DNA of 64,000 nucleotides, taken from NCBI GenBank assembly GCA_021405325.1, contig QWII01000045.1, positions 1-64,000 on the forward strand, given 5' to 3'. Shown piece after piece: positions 1 through 9,375 of the stretch (positions within the stretch are counted from its first letter, which is position 1; the number at the start of each line of letters is the position of its first letter). A program made the translations under genes and the position numbers. The notes under the pieces were generated by a model. It was not told the DNA's origin and made no database searches. It worked only from the letters and a program-made list of their open reading frames with translations. This stretch comes from Caldilinea sp. CFX5. GTDB lineage: Bacteria > Chloroflexota > Anaerolineae > Caldilineales > Caldilineaceae.

Positions 1-729
1 GTAGGCGATCACTTCTTTGTCGTCGGTAATGCCTTTGTCGCCATAGATCTGTTGCAGTTCGGTGTAGGACTTGTAGCAGCCATCGCCGCCGACCGCGGTG
101 GCCCAGGGGATGCTGGCGGCGCCGGGGATGTGACCGCCGCGCTGCGAGCCTTCCTGCGGAATATGGGCCGGGGCCAGCAGCTTGCCGGAATACTCGTCCG
201 GTGAACGGACATCGACCAACGCCCGGCCCTGGTGACTAACACTCTCCTCGACAAAGGGGCGTAGCGCCCGTAACTCGCGGCGAATGCCATTGATGGTATA
301 GTGTCCGGGCTGGGGTTGCGGCAGCATGGTCGTCATTTCCCGCCCTTCCGCCATCCACTTCTGCCGGCCACCATTCATCAGCCGTACATCCTCATGACCG
401 TAGTACTTCATCAGCCAGAAGGCATAGGCGGCAAACCAGTTGTTGTTGTCGCCATAGAGGATCACCGTCGTATCGTTGCTGATGCCGGCGCACTCCAGCA
501 GCGTCGTAAAGTCCCGCGGCGAGGGAATGTCACGCATAATTTGGGCTTGGGTGTCTCGTTGCCAGTTCCAGCCGATTGCGCCGGGGATATGCCCCTGTTC
601 ATAGGCGCTGGTGTCGACATCCACTTCCACAAAGCAGGTATTGGGGCGGTTGAGATTGTTCGCCACCCATGACGTCTCGACTAACACATCCGGGTAGACA
701 TAGCCGTTGCGGTGACCGTTCGTATTCAT
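1..729 (-). CDS. Sulfurtransferase, two rhodanese domains (3' end outside window)
   Basis: Reading the minus strand from ATG at 727-729 gives 243 uninterrupted codons up to the window edge. The first rhodanese domain (about residues 15-130) carries GHIPGAIGWNW and VILYGDNNNWFAAYAFW. A second begins near residue 155 (ALVDVRSPDEYSGK, GHIPGAASIPW). This is the tandem layout of thiosulfate/3-mercaptopyruvate sulfurtransferases, which move sulfane sulfur to cyanide or thiols. The sequence stops at VIAY, just before the place where the family normally has its catalytic Cys loop, so the active site cannot be checked. AGGAGAA lies about 5 nt before the ATG. It is transcribed away from the pseudogene at 978-2718. 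Confidence 0.9.
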   Translation of the reverse strand, partial: MNTNGHRNGYVYPDVLVETSWVANNLNRPNTCFVEVDVDTSAYEQGHIPGAIGWNWQRDTQAQIMRDIPSPRDFTTLLECAGISNDTTVILYGDNNNWFAAYAFWLMKYYGHEDVRLMNGGRQKWMAEGREMTTMLPQPQPGHYTINGIRRELRALRPFVEESVSHQGRALVDVRSPDEYSGKLLAPAHIPQEGSQRGGHIPGAASIPWATAVGGDGCYKSYTELQQIYGDKGITDDKEVIAY

Positions 730-977
730 CGTTCTTCTCCTTGCTGTTGAAATTGCTCCACGGTAGGTTAAGGCCGGTAGCGGAACTGTTCCTACGACTC
801 TTTTGTTACCTGGCTTCATTTTACCGATTGAGCGTGTGGCGAGCGTGTGGTTTTGCGGGCAAGTGCGTGTGGAAAACGTGTGGTGATATCAATCGAGTTA
901 AAAAATAATTCGCTATAGCCTATTTTCCTTACATTGTCAGGCGATGCTAAACTTTAAGCTTTGCCCCCTGTTCCGGA

Positions 978-2718
978 CAGCGCTATTCGGGCAATCCACT
1001 GGCCTTGAAGCTGGTGGCGCGCACCATTCAGGATCTCTTTGCCGGCGACATGACTGCGTTTCTGGACGAGGAAATCGTTGTCTTTGATGACATTCGCACC
1101 ATCCTTACCCAGCAGTTTGTCCGCCTGTCGCCATTGGAACGCGAGATTCTGATCTGGTTGGCGGTTGAGCGCGAAGCCATTGCCCTGGATGAACTGGCGC
1201 AAAATTTGATCTGGATGCCGGCGCGACGCGACCTGCTGGAGGCGTTGCGCGCGCTACAGCGTCGCTCGTTATTGGAGAAACGGGACACTGGCTTTACTTT
1301 ACAAAATGTCGTCACCGAATTTCTCATTGATTATCTGGTTACACAGATTGGCAAAGAGATCGAACAGGGCGCCCGCAATGGACAGGCCGCTCCATTGGCT
1401 GGCACACCACACACAGCCGGTGCTAGGGCTGGCGGTCAGCCCCAACGGACAGATCTTAGCCAGCGGCGGCAATGACAACTTTATTGTTCTGTGGGATGTA
1501 GCGAGCGGCCAAGCGCGCCAGATCCTGGCGGATCATGCTGCGCCCTTGAACGGTCTGGCCTTTAGCCAGGATAGCGGACAATTGGCGGCGCTCGACACCA
1601 ATGAGACGATTCATGTGTGGGACGCGACCAGCGGTCAACGGGTGGATTTCTATCACATCCATCATGGCGGAATCCAAGCGGTCGCCACCACGCCTGACGG
1701 CCGCTACCTGCTTTCTGGCGGTATGGAGTGGGCCGTCTATCTCTGGGAAATCAGCAACCGGGCCGCGGCCCGGTTGCTTAACCGGTTGGCCGGTCATCAG
1801 CAGCGCGTCAGGGCCGTTGCTTTTAGCGGGGACGGCATGATCGTGGTAAGCGGGGACCAGAGCGGTGAGCTGCGGCTTTGGAACCGGTGCGATGCGACCA
1901 GCCGCACCCTGCGCAGACACAAAGGCGGGATCGCGGCGCTGGCCTGTAGCCCCGATCAGCGGCATCTCGTCAGTGCCGGCGACGACGGCCTCCTATGTGT
2001 GTGGGATCTGCACAATGATGTGCCAACGTTGGTGCTGCGCGGCCATACGAACTGCGTCGGCTGCTGCGCCTTCAGCCCGGCGTCCGTCCCGTCCCAGGGG
2101 GAACCTCGCACCCCGCAGTGGATCGCCAGTGGCAGCATGGATCGCACCGTGCGCCTCTGGGACGCCCGGAGCGGTCAACTGCGCCACACGCTCCACGGTC
2201 ACACCAACACGGTGCAACAGGTGCGCTTCAGCCCGGATGGACGCCGCCTGATCAGCAGCAGTTTTGACGAAACCTATTGTGTCTGAGATGTGACCACCGG
2301 TGATCTGCTGGCAAGATGGCCCACGCAAAACACCACCTACTTAGCCCTGGCTATCCATCCCGACGGCCAATTCATGCTGGCGGATGGGCGTGACTCGATT
2401 ACCCGTTTGGTCGAGATCGAAAGCGGTCGCGTGGTCGAGGAACTGCACGGTCACAGTCGCACCGTCGAAGCGGTCAGCCTTTGTCCGACAGCCGGCGATG
2501 GCGGCGCCGCCACCGGGCAGTTGCTGGTCACCGCCGGGCATGATGAAACCATCATGCTTTGGGCGCTGCACACCTGTGCAACGACCACGGGGTCAGCCAC
2601 CTGTCTGGCGACATTACGGGCGCCGGGTCCGTATGCAGACATGAATATCACCGGCGTCACCGGCATTAGCGAAGCGCAGAAGGCGGCGCTACGGGCGTTG
2701 GGTGCAATAGAGGAATAG
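978..2718 (+). pseudogene. Broken NB-ARC/WD40 STAND regulator, paralogue of the gene at 50545-54879
   Basis: No start codon fits. Homology begins abruptly at [10 protein letters not shown] in the reading frame that continues through FLDEE, FDDI, LLEKRD and [10 protein letters not shown], all shared with the intact protein at 50545-54879. Near 1370-1400 the frame changes, and about 100 residues that link NB-ARC to the propeller in the intact copy are missing. About nine WD40 blades follow, broken by TGA at 2284-2286 exactly where a blade needs Trp (YCV-stop-DVTTG). The last residues ([13 protein letters not shown]) match the intact C-terminus. So there is a 5' truncation, an internal deletion with frameshift and a nonsense mutation. 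It overlaps the 3' end of the convergent ATPase gene by 53 nt. Confidence 0.9.
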
Positions 2719-3835
2719 CGCCTGAGGATTCATACAGCCAACAGGCCACCCGCCGGCCTTCAACGACAAAATCCGGTGGTCGTTGTTGTTCACAGATCGC
2801 CCCGATCTTAACTGGGCAGCGGGTGTGAAAGGGGCAGCCGGTGGGCGGGTTCAGTGGGCTAGGAACCGTGCCTTTGAGGATAATGCGTTCCCGCCGCGCA
2901 CCCCGCTCCACGGTGGGAATCGCTGCCAGCAAAGCCTGGGTGTAGGGGTGGAGGGGGTTGTCAAAGAGGCGCTGCGTCTCCGCCTCTTCGACGATGTGGC
3001 CCAGGTACATGACCGCCACCCGGTCGCTCAGGTAGTAAATGACACTCAGGTCGTGGGCGATGAAGAGGTAAGTCAGATGGAACTCCTGCTGCAACTCTTC
3101 CAACAGATTGATCACCTGCGCCTGAATCGAGACATCGAGCGAAGAGACCGGTTCGTCAGCGATGATGAATTGGGGCTGCATGGCCAGGGCGCGCGCAATG
3201 CCGATGCGCTGGCGCTGTCCGCCGGAGAACTGGTGCGGATAGGCGTCAAGGTGGCGCTCACTCAACCCCACTCGCTGGAGCAACTCGCGCGCCTCCGCCT
3301 CACGCGCCTGGGTATCGGTGACGCCGCGCTGGCGCAAGGCGACGCCGATCATCTCCCGCACCGTCTTACGCGGGTTGAGCGAGGAGTAGGGATTCTGGAA
3401 GATCACCTGGGTCAGGCGAAAGAAATTGACCGGCTGCGGTGCGCCCGTCTCCGCTCCCTGTTCCGCCGGCAACAGAATGGTGTCACCGGTCACCGGCTGG
3501 CCGCGAAAGAACAACTCACCGGCGGTGGGCGCATGGAGACGCGCCAGCACTCGCCCCAGCGTCGTCTTACCACAGCCGCTCTCCCCCACCAACCCGACTG
3601 TCTCCCCCGGCCAGATCTGCAAAGTGACATCATCCACCGCCTTGACCACCTGATCCTGTTGGCCGGCCAGCCACTTTGCTAACAGTGTGCGCTGTACCGG
3701 AAAATATTTCTTAATCTTGCGCGCCGCCACCAAGGGAACAGCAAGCGCTGGTAAAGGGAGTTGTTCCTGCATAGTGGCGGCGCCGGGTAGCTCGGCGGCA
3801 GGATGCTGGTGATGGAGGGTAGGTTGTGTTGTCAT
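2666..3835 (-). CDS. Oligopeptide-type ABC transporter ATPase (DppF/OppF-like)
   Basis: 389 residues. Walker A GESGCGKTT is near residue 84, the signature is FSGGQRQRIGIARAL, and Walker B is FIIADEPVSSLD. The C-terminal oligopeptide/nickel extension has the cysteine-rich CPFHTRCP pattern. It would hydrolyse ATP at the inner face of the membrane together with the ATPase at 4077-5123 to drive the permeases at 5462-7496. The first 35 residues before VAARKIKKYFPV are poorly conserved-looking, so the start could be slightly internal, but ATG at 3835 has GAGAAAG upstream. It is the last gene of the importer run. Confidence 0.93.
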   Translation of the reverse strand: MTTQPTLHHQHPAAELPGAATMQEQLPLPALAVPLVAARKIKKYFPVQRTLLAKWLAGQQDQVVKAVDDVTLQIWPGETVGLVGESGCGKTTLGRVLARLHAPTAGELFFRGQPVTGDTILLPAEQGAETGAPQPVNFFRLTQVIFQNPYSSLNPRKTVREMIGVALRQRGVTDTQAREAEARELLQRVGLSERHLDAYPHQFSGGQRQRIGIARALAMQPQFIIADEPVSSLDVSIQAQVINLLEELQQEFHLTYLFIAHDLSVIYYLSDRVAVMYLGHIVEEAETQRLFDNPLHPYTQALLAAIPTVERGARRERIILKGTVPSPLNPPTGCPFHTRCPVKIGAICEQQRPPDFVVEGRRVACWLYESSGAIPLLHPTPVAPPSALR

Positions 3836-3867
3836 AATTCTTTCTCGTAATTCAGGTTGTGCTTATT

Positions 3868-3962
3868 TAGGTTCTGTTGACATTTCGTGGTACGCCGCTG
3901 GTACACCTGACAGGTTTTGGAAACCTGTCAGGTGTGTGCGCCTCAAATGTCAACAAAACCTA
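3868..3962. repeat. Nested palindromic element between the two ATPase genes
   Basis: The outer arms 3868-3885 and 3945-3962 are complementary at 17 of 18 positions. Inside them, 3903-3917 and 3921-3935 form a perfect 15-bp stem (ACACCTGACAGGTTT) with a TGG loop. The same kind of inner hairpin recurs at 15254-15286 and 17596-17628 within quite different outer arms. There is no coding sequence, so it is a non-autonomous repeat. It lies about 33 nt upstream of the ATPase start at 3835, so it is probably transcribed with the run. Confidence 0.9.
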
Positions 3963-4076
3963 GTAGGAGCAGCAATGGTGTCAGCGATGAATAATCCTAC
4001 AAAAGAACATTCGTCAACGAACCGGGGTCAGCGGAAGCAATCTGATACACAGGGCCGGGCTACGAGCATCTTGCAC

Positions 4077-5123
4077 TTACGACGGAGCAACCTCTTCCGC
4101 CGTGTAACGTTCTCCCTCCTCATAGAGGATACAGCGGGCGTAGTGACCAGGGGTGACGGCGCGCAGACGGAGATCGGTATACCAACAGGCATCCATCACC
4201 AGGGGGCAGCGTGGCGCGAAGGCGCAACCGCTTGGAAGATCAATCAGATCGGGAACATTGCCCGGAATCGGGGTGATGCGCTGGGCCTTGTGCGTGATGC
4301 GTGGAATGCAGGCCAGCAACCCCTGGGTGTAGGGATGTTTTGGCTCGTTGATCACCTGCTCCACCGGGCCGCGCTCGACAATGCGCCCGGCATACATCAC
4401 CGCAATGGTGTGACAAAACTCGGCGGCCAGCCCCAGGTTGTGCGTCACCAGGATGATGCTGGTGTTGCGTTCGCGGTTGATCTGACGCATCAACGCCATA
4501 ATTTGGGCCTGGATCGTCACATCGAGCGCCGTGGTCGGCTCATCAGCCAGGAGGATCGCCGGTTGACAGACCAGCGCAATGGCGATCAGCGCCCGTTGTT
4601 GCATCCCGCCGGAGAATTCGTGGGGATAGGCCCAGTAGCGATCTTCGGGGGCAGGGATGCCCACTTCCTGCATGGCCGCCAGCACCTGTTCCTGCTCCAA
4701 CCGGCGGCGCGCCCCCTTGCCAAGCCAAGGCCAACCCTGGTTAGGCGGCTTGACCAAGCCATGCAGGCGCAACGCTTCGCGGATCTGCTCGCCCACCGGA
4801 AAGACCGGATTGAGCGTACTCAGCGGATCTTGAAAGATCATGGCAATCGCTTGACCGCGGATCGTGCGCATGGCCGACGGCGGCAGGTCGCGCAGATTCT
4901 GCCCACGAAAGCGAATCTCGCCTTCGGTGATCCGTCCCGGTCGGGCAATGAGCCGCAAAATCGACAGCAGCACCGTACTCTTGCCGCTGCCCGATTCGCC
5001 CACAATCCCCAGAATCTCCCCCGGCGCCAGCCGCAAGTTCACCCGGTTCACCGCCGTCACCAAACCGCGCTTGGTCGGGAAGATAGTCGTTAGATTTTTT
5101 AGTTCGAGTAAAGGTGTCGTCAT
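4077..5123 (-). CDS. Oligopeptide-type ABC transporter ATPase (DppD/OppD-like)
   Basis: 348 residues. Walker A GESGSGKST lies at about 42-50, the signature is FSGGMQQRALIAIAL and Walker B is ILLADEPTTALD. The C-terminal oligopeptide-transporter extension contains GCAFAPRCPLVMDAC. It is the partner ATPase of 2666-3835 and pairs with the permeases upstream. No convincing Shine-Dalgarno precedes ATG 5123 (A-rich leader). A 263-bp composite palindrome separates it from the permease gene, yet the gene order matches a standard dpp/opp importer. Confidence 0.93.
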   Translation of the reverse strand: MTTPLLELKNLTTIFPTKRGLVTAVNRVNLRLAPGEILGIVGESGSGKSTVLLSILRLIARPGRITEGEIRFRGQNLRDLPPSAMRTIRGQAIAMIFQDPLSTLNPVFPVGEQIREALRLHGLVKPPNQGWPWLGKGARRRLEQEQVLAAMQEVGIPAPEDRYWAYPHEFSGGMQQRALIAIALVCQPAILLADEPTTALDVTIQAQIMALMRQINRERNTSIILVTHNLGLAAEFCHTIAVMYAGRIVERGPVEQVINEPKHPYTQGLLACIPRITHKAQRITPIPGNVPDLIDLPSGCAFAPRCPLVMDACWYTDLRLRAVTPGHYARCILYEEGERYTAEEVAPS

Positions 5124-5147
5124 TTTTTTGTTTATTGGGTGATTGGT

Positions 5148-5410
5148 GATACTGCTGGCCTACCTTACAACGGGATTTATGGGAGTTAGGAATTTGTTTC
5201 GGTAATCGTAGGTGCGGTTTGTAACCGCACGGTTCCCAGGGAGCAAGTGCGGTTTGTAACCGCACCTACGATTACCGATGTTCATAAATCCCGCTCTAAC
5301 AGCGAGAAGCCGCCTCAGCGGCTGAGATAATGTTGTACCAGCCGCTGAGGCGGCTTCTCGCTGTTAGCATGGGGTTTCAACCCCATTTCGTAAGGTAGGC
5401 CAGCAGTATC
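5148..5410. repeat. Composite nested palindrome filling the 5124-5461 gap
   Basis: Several palindromes are nested or side by side. The outermost arms are 5148-5168 and 5390-5410 (21 bp, perfect). Then 5171-5181 pairs with 5283-5293. Next come arms 5200-5230 and 5247-5277, 28 of 31 complementary, each arm itself being the small palindrome GTGCGGTT-TGT-AACCGCAC. Finally there is a hairpin built on AACAGCGAGAAGCCGCCTCA between about 5294 and 5367. Around 5413-5461 a smaller inverted repeat (GGTGATTC / GAATCACC) runs up to the stop codon of the permease gene. No gene is visible. Confidence 0.88.
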
Positions 5411-5461
5411 ATTGGTGATTCGATGATTTCGACAAGCTCCATCACCGAATCACCCAATCAC

Positions 5462-6388
5462 CTACTCAACCTTCAACCGCGGATCCAAAATATCGCGCAA
5501 CCCCTCGCCGAAGAGGTTGAGCGCCAGGACTAAGAGCAGAATCGCCAGGCCCGGCAAGGTGGCGACCCACCAGGCGGCAAGCATGACATCGCGCCCTTCG
5601 GCGACCATGACGCCCCAAGCCGGGGTGGGCGGTTGGACGCCCAAGCCCAGAAAACTGAGCGAGGCTTCGGTGACGATAAAGAAGCCCATGCGCAAGGTGC
5701 CCAGCACCAGGACGGACTGAAGGATGTTGGGCAGAATTTCGGCGCTGATGATCGCCAGGTGGCTACGGCCCAAGGCACGCGCCGCCTCGACATATTCTTT
5801 GGTCTTTTCGCTCAACATCTCCCCGCGTACCAAGCGGTAAAATTCCACCCACCCCTTAAAGGTGAGCGCCAAAATCAGATTGACAAAGCCCGGCCCCAGA
5901 AAGGCCATAATCCCAATGGCAAAGATCAGAAAGGGAAAGGCCATCAACAGGTCGGCAAAACGGGAGAAGAGCGTGTCCATCCACCCCCGGTAGTAACCGG
6001 CCAGCGCGCCCAACGCCGCCCCCACCACCACCGAGATGCCCACCGTCAACACACCCACGCTCAACGAGACGCGTGCGCCAAAGATGATGCGGGTGAGCAG
6101 ATCGCGGCCTTGGGCGTCGGTGCCGAGCCAAAAGTCACGCTGCCCCTCTGCCGCCCAAGCCGGTGGGATGAGCCGTTGGCGCAGCGACCCAAGCTCCGGA
6201 TCATGCGGCGTGATCTGGGGCGCCAGCAGCGCGGCCAGGATAAAGAGCAAGACAATCACGCCCCCCAGCAAGGCAATGGGCTGCCCCCTGAGTGCCGCCA
6301 AAAATTCAAGCCAATGCCGCCGCCACAACCGCAGACGAATCTGCCAGGGCTGCCAGGTGGTGGGTTCGATGGGTGGGGCAAGGTTCAC
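5462..6388 (-). CDS. Oligopeptide-type ABC transporter permease (DppC-like)
   Basis: 308 residues with the N-terminal single helix (ALLGGVIVLLFILAALLAP) typical of DppC/OppC, then five more membrane segments and the cytoplasmic EAA loop (EYVEAARALGRSHLAIISAEILPN). It forms the inner-membrane channel with the permease at 6486-7496. The start is GTG at 6388, supported by AAAGGAG 7 nt upstream. The stop codon abuts the palindrome at 5413-5461, and the start lies next to the repeat at 6403-6486. Confidence 0.93.
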   Translation of the reverse strand: MNLAPPIEPTTWQPWQIRLRLWRRHWLEFLAALRGQPIALLGGVIVLLFILAALLAPQITPHDPELGSLRQRLIPPAWAAEGQRDFWLGTDAQGRDLLTRIIFGARVSLSVGVLTVGISVVVGAALGALAGYYRGWMDTLFSRFADLLMAFPFLIFAIGIMAFLGPGFVNLILALTFKGWVEFYRLVRGEMLSEKTKEYVEAARALGRSHLAIISAEILPNILQSVLVLGTLRMGFFIVTEASLSFLGLGVQPPTPAWGVMVAEGRDVMLAAWWVATLPGLAILLLVLALNLFGEGLRDILDPRLKVE

Positions 6389-6402
6389 AGAAGGCTCCTT
6401 TG

Positions 6403-6486
6403 CGTGATTCGTGCTGCGTGATTCGTGCTGCGTGATTCAACACTGTCACGAATCACGTTTCACGAATCACGTTTCACGAATCACGT
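6403..6486. repeat. Inverted repeat of tandem words (GTGATTCGTGCTGC / CACGAATCACGTTT)
   Basis: The left half repeats GTGATTCGTGCTGC and the right half repeats CACGAATCACGTTT, so the two halves can pair as a long imperfect hairpin. The stop codon of the permease gene (TGA at 6486-6488) abuts the right half. The whole gap between the two permease genes is made of this element. The same words recur around 17195 and 17345. Confidence 0.8.
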
Positions 6487-7496
6487 CACAACGCAATCTT
6501 CGGATTCAGATAGGTATACAACAGATCAACCACCAGATTGGCGATGACAAAGGTAAAGGCGTAGATCATGACGGCGCCCTGTACCAGGGGGAAGTCGCGG
6601 TTGAAGATGGCTTCCACCACCAGCCGGCCCAAGCCGGGCCAGCCAAAGACGGCCTCAATGATCATGTTGCCACCCAGCAGCACCCCCACCTGCAACCCCA
6701 CCACGGTGACAGTCGGGATCAGGGCGTTGCGCAGGGCATGGACGAGAACGACCCGGCCTTCGGGGGCGCCTTTGGCGCGCGCCAGCTTGACATAGTCGGC
6801 GCGTAGGATCTCCAACATGCTGGACCGCAACACGCGCGCCACAATCGCCGCGACTGCCGCCCCCAGGGTAATTGAGGGTAAGAGCAGATGGCGGAGGCTG
6901 CTCCACAAGGCCGGCCCGTTGCCGGTGAGCAGGCTGTCAAGGACGTAGAAGCCGGTCACGCTTTGCAGCTTCACATCGTAGGCAATCCGCCCTTGTACCG
7001 GCAACCACTGCAAATTGACGGCAAAGATCAAGATGAGAATGATCCCCAACCAGAAGCCGGGCATGGAGATGCCGACAAAGGCGCCGGCCATGCTCAAGCG
7101 ATCCAGCAACGAATTTTGGCGCACGGCCGAGATGATGCCGATGGGCAAGGCTACAACCAGCGCAAAGAGCAGCGCCCCCACCGCCAGTTCGATGGTGGCC
7201 GGCAGCCGGTCGCCGATCAAGGTCGTGACCGGCTGTTTTTTAATGTAGGAATAGCCCAGGTCGCCGCGCACCAGGTCGCGCAGAAAATACCACAATTGGG
7301 TGGCGATTGGTTCATCCAGGTGAAACTCGCGGCGCAGGTTCGCAATCTCCCCCGCCGAGATCGACCCACCCTGCCCCATCATAATGTCCACCGGATCGCC
7401 CGGCGTGAGGCGCATGAAGATAAAGACGATCACGGCCACGCCGAGCATGATGGGGATGGTATAGAGAATGCGCTCCAGGATTTTGACTGCTTTCAT
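6486..7496 (-). CDS. Oligopeptide-type ABC transporter permease (DppB-like)
   Basis: 336 residues. It has the DppB/OppB N-terminus (ILYTIPIMLGVAVIVFIFMR, then LTPGDPV), six predicted membrane helices and the EAA loop (DYVKLARAKGAPEGRV). A long periplasmic stretch follows the first helix (residues about 30-100), as expected for this subunit. It partners 5462-6388. ATG at 7496 has no clear ribosome-binding site, but the family N-terminus fits exactly. A tandem-repeat tract separates it from the upstream substrate-binding gene. Confidence 0.93.
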   Translation of the reverse strand: MKAVKILERILYTIPIMLGVAVIVFIFMRLTPGDPVDIMMGQGGSISAGEIANLRREFHLDEPIATQLWYFLRDLVRGDLGYSYIKKQPVTTLIGDRLPATIELAVGALLFALVVALPIGIISAVRQNSLLDRLSMAGAFVGISMPGFWLGIILILIFAVNLQWLPVQGRIAYDVKLQSVTGFYVLDSLLTGNGPALWSSLRHLLLPSITLGAAVAAIVARVLRSSMLEILRADYVKLARAKGAPEGRVVLVHALRNALIPTVTVVGLQVGVLLGGNMIIEAVFGWPGLGRLVVEAIFNRDFPLVQGAVMIYAFTFVIANLVVDLLYTYLNPKIAL

Positions 7497-7516
7497 AGTT
7501 TATGTAGTCTGATAGT

Positions 7517-7672
7517 CGCGTGGTCGTTTAGTCGTGTGGTCGTTTAGTCGTGTGGTCGTTTAGTCGTGTGGTCGTTTAGTCGTTTAGTCGTGTGGTCGTT
7601 TAGTCGTGTGGTTGAGACTACGCGACTACCAGACTACGCGACCACGCGACCTCACGACCCCACGACCAATCA
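7517..7672. repeat. Tandem repeat GTGGTCGTTTAGTC with partly complementary tail
   Basis: About six copies of a 14-16 bp word (GTGGTCGTTTAGTC, spaced by GT) occupy 7517-7612. The following 7613-7672 contains ACGCGACTAC, ACCACGCGAC and related words able to pair with the first half. This makes a long ragged hairpin between the substrate-binding gene and its permeases. There are no unique spacers, so it is not a CRISPR array. Confidence 0.8.
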
Positions 7673-7689
7673 CGTCCCTTTGTTCCTAC

Positions 7690-9375
7690 CTACTCTGTTA
7701 CACACACATCATGCAAATTAATCCGGCTGTCGGCGGCGGGTTCCCAGTTTTGGACACGGGCGGAAGCGGCTTCGACTTCTTCGGGCAGGATCAGGAAGAC
7801 GGCGGGGGCTTCGTCGTAGATGAGCTGTTGCGCCTCGTCATAGATGGCCTGGCGGGCGGCTTCATCGGCTTCGGTTTCGCCGGCCTGGATCAATTCATCG
7901 ACGCGGGCGTTGCTGTAACAGGAGAAATTGCCGCGGCCATAGGGCTGCCCCTCAACCATGCTGTGCCACTTGGCCTCAAAATGGCCCACGGGGTCAAAGG
8001 CTGAATCGCCCCAGTCGTCCAGATAAGCCTGACGCTCACAGGCCAGCAGTTGCGGACTAATGACGCTGTATTCCCAGAAGCGCACGTTGGCCTCAATCCC
8101 CAGTTCGCGATACATACCGGCGACCGCCTCGGCCAGGGGACGCCACTCTTCCAGTGTGTCAATGGTAAAGGTGAAGCGTTGACCCTCTTTGTCCAGAATG
8201 CCGTCGTTGTCGCTATCTGTCCAGCCGGCGGCGGTCAGCAGTTCCCTGGCCTGATCGGGGTCGTAGGGGTAGGGCGCCAGGGCTTCATTGACAAAATTGT
8301 TAAAAGGCGAAAGCGGACCGGGCAGCGCCACGGCGCGACCGCCGTAGACTGCCTCGATCAGCAGATCTTTATCAATGGCGTAATTCATGGCCTGGCGCAC
8401 ATTTACATCGTTAAAGGGGGGCGCCGTCACATTCAACTCGATCCATTTGGGCTGGGTGCCCGGCGCGGTCTTCACCTGGATGCCCGGCGTCTGCGCGAGG
8501 CGGTCGATCAGGTCGGCGGGGACGGCCTGGATAATGTCCACCTCCCCAGCCAGGAGCGCAGCCACACGGGTGGACGCCTCCGGGATCACCCGAAAGATGG
8601 CCCGTTCCACACAAGCCGGCCCTACCGGTTCCAGCGCGGGCGCGCCGCCCCAGTAGTCGGCAAAGCGCTCCAACACAATCTGGTCATCCAGTTGGCCTTC
8701 GACAAATTGGAAGGGGCCGGCGCCGATCGGTTGCGCTACAAAGCCGGCTGTCCCCACCTCTTCCAGATAACCCTGCGGCACGATCTGTTGGTGAACCAGG
8801 AGTTGCATGGCCGGCGGCCAGACGCCGCTAAAGGTAAAGTGAACCGTGTACTCGTCCACCTTTTCCACAGAGACCAACGGCGCGATCAACCCCTTGCGCG
8901 GCGAGGTGTGGGGTTCGGGGTGCTCAATCGCATTTTCCTGGATGATGCGGTTAAAGGTATAGACCACATCGTCGGCGCTCATCTCCTGGCCGTTGTGGAA
9001 CTTCACTCCCTGGCGCAATGTGACTGCCAGCGTGGTGTCGTCCAGCCAATTCATCGCCTCGGCCAACTCCAGGTGGACGCCGCTGACCGTATCGCGCGTC
9101 ACCAGGCCGTCAAACAGGTTGCGGATGACCGTTTCGGCTTCCCGGTTACGATGATCCGCCGGGTCGAGCGCCACCGGCGCCTGGGCCAGGGCGACGACAA
9201 TGGTCTGGTCGCCGGCGCTGGCGGTTTCCTCTTGCGCTTGCACGGCTTCCTCGGCTTGCTCCGCCGGCAGGGGCGCCTGGGTTGCCGCCGGCGCGCGACA
9301 AGCGGCCAGCCCGCCGATCAGGATCAAGGTGACCAGGGTTATCATCAAGTACTGGTTGTACGTGGGTTTAGCCAT
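7690..9375 (-). CDS. Extracellular solute-binding lipoprotein, family 5 (peptide/opine-type importer)
   Basis: 561 residues from ATG 9375. The N-terminus MAKPTYNQYLM leads into a hydrophobic segment and the lipobox LAAC, so it should be a lipid-anchored receptor. Family-5 features include the early VVALAQAPVALDPADHRN strand, DDVVYTFNRII and NVRQAMNYAIDK. An ATG 21 nt further upstream is possible, but GGAAGGAG lies just before the chosen start. The first bases overlap the opine-dehydrogenase gene by 8 nt, suggesting translational coupling. Ligand unknown; neighbours point to an amino-acid-derived compound. Confidence 0.92.
   Translation of the reverse strand: MAKPTYNQYLMITLVTLILIGGLAACRAPAATQAPLPAEQAEEAVQAQEETASAGDQTIVVALAQAPVALDPADHRNREAETVIRNLFDGLVTRDTVSGVHLELAEAMNWLDDTTLAVTLRQGVKFHNGQEMSADDVVYTFNRIIQENAIEHPEPHTSPRKGLIAPLVSVEKVDEYTVHFTFSGVWPPAMQLLVHQQIVPQGYLEEVGTAGFVAQPIGAGPFQFVEGQLDDQIVLERFADYWGGAPALEPVGPACVERAIFRVIPEASTRVAALLAGEVDIIQAVPADLIDRLAQTPGIQVKTAPGTQPKWIELNVTAPPFNDVNVRQAMNYAIDKDLLIEAVYGGRAVALPGPLSPFNNFVNEALAPYPYDPDQARELLTAAGWTDSDNDGILDKEGQRFTFTIDTLEEWRPLAEAVAGMYRELGIEANVRFWEYSVISPQLLACERQAYLDDWGDSAFDPVGHFEAKWHSMVEGQPYGRGNFSCYSNARVDELIQAGETEADEAARQAIYDEAQQLIYDEAPAVFLILPEEVEAASARVQNWEPAADSRINLHDVCVTE

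Noticed and set aside
3936..5093. Plus-strand open frame opposite the DppD-like ATPase
   Set aside because: Antisense of Walker and signature motifs; no protein family resemblance.
7517..7672. Possible CRISPR array
   Set aside because: Repeat units are contiguous with no unique spacers of constant length, and no cas genes are present.
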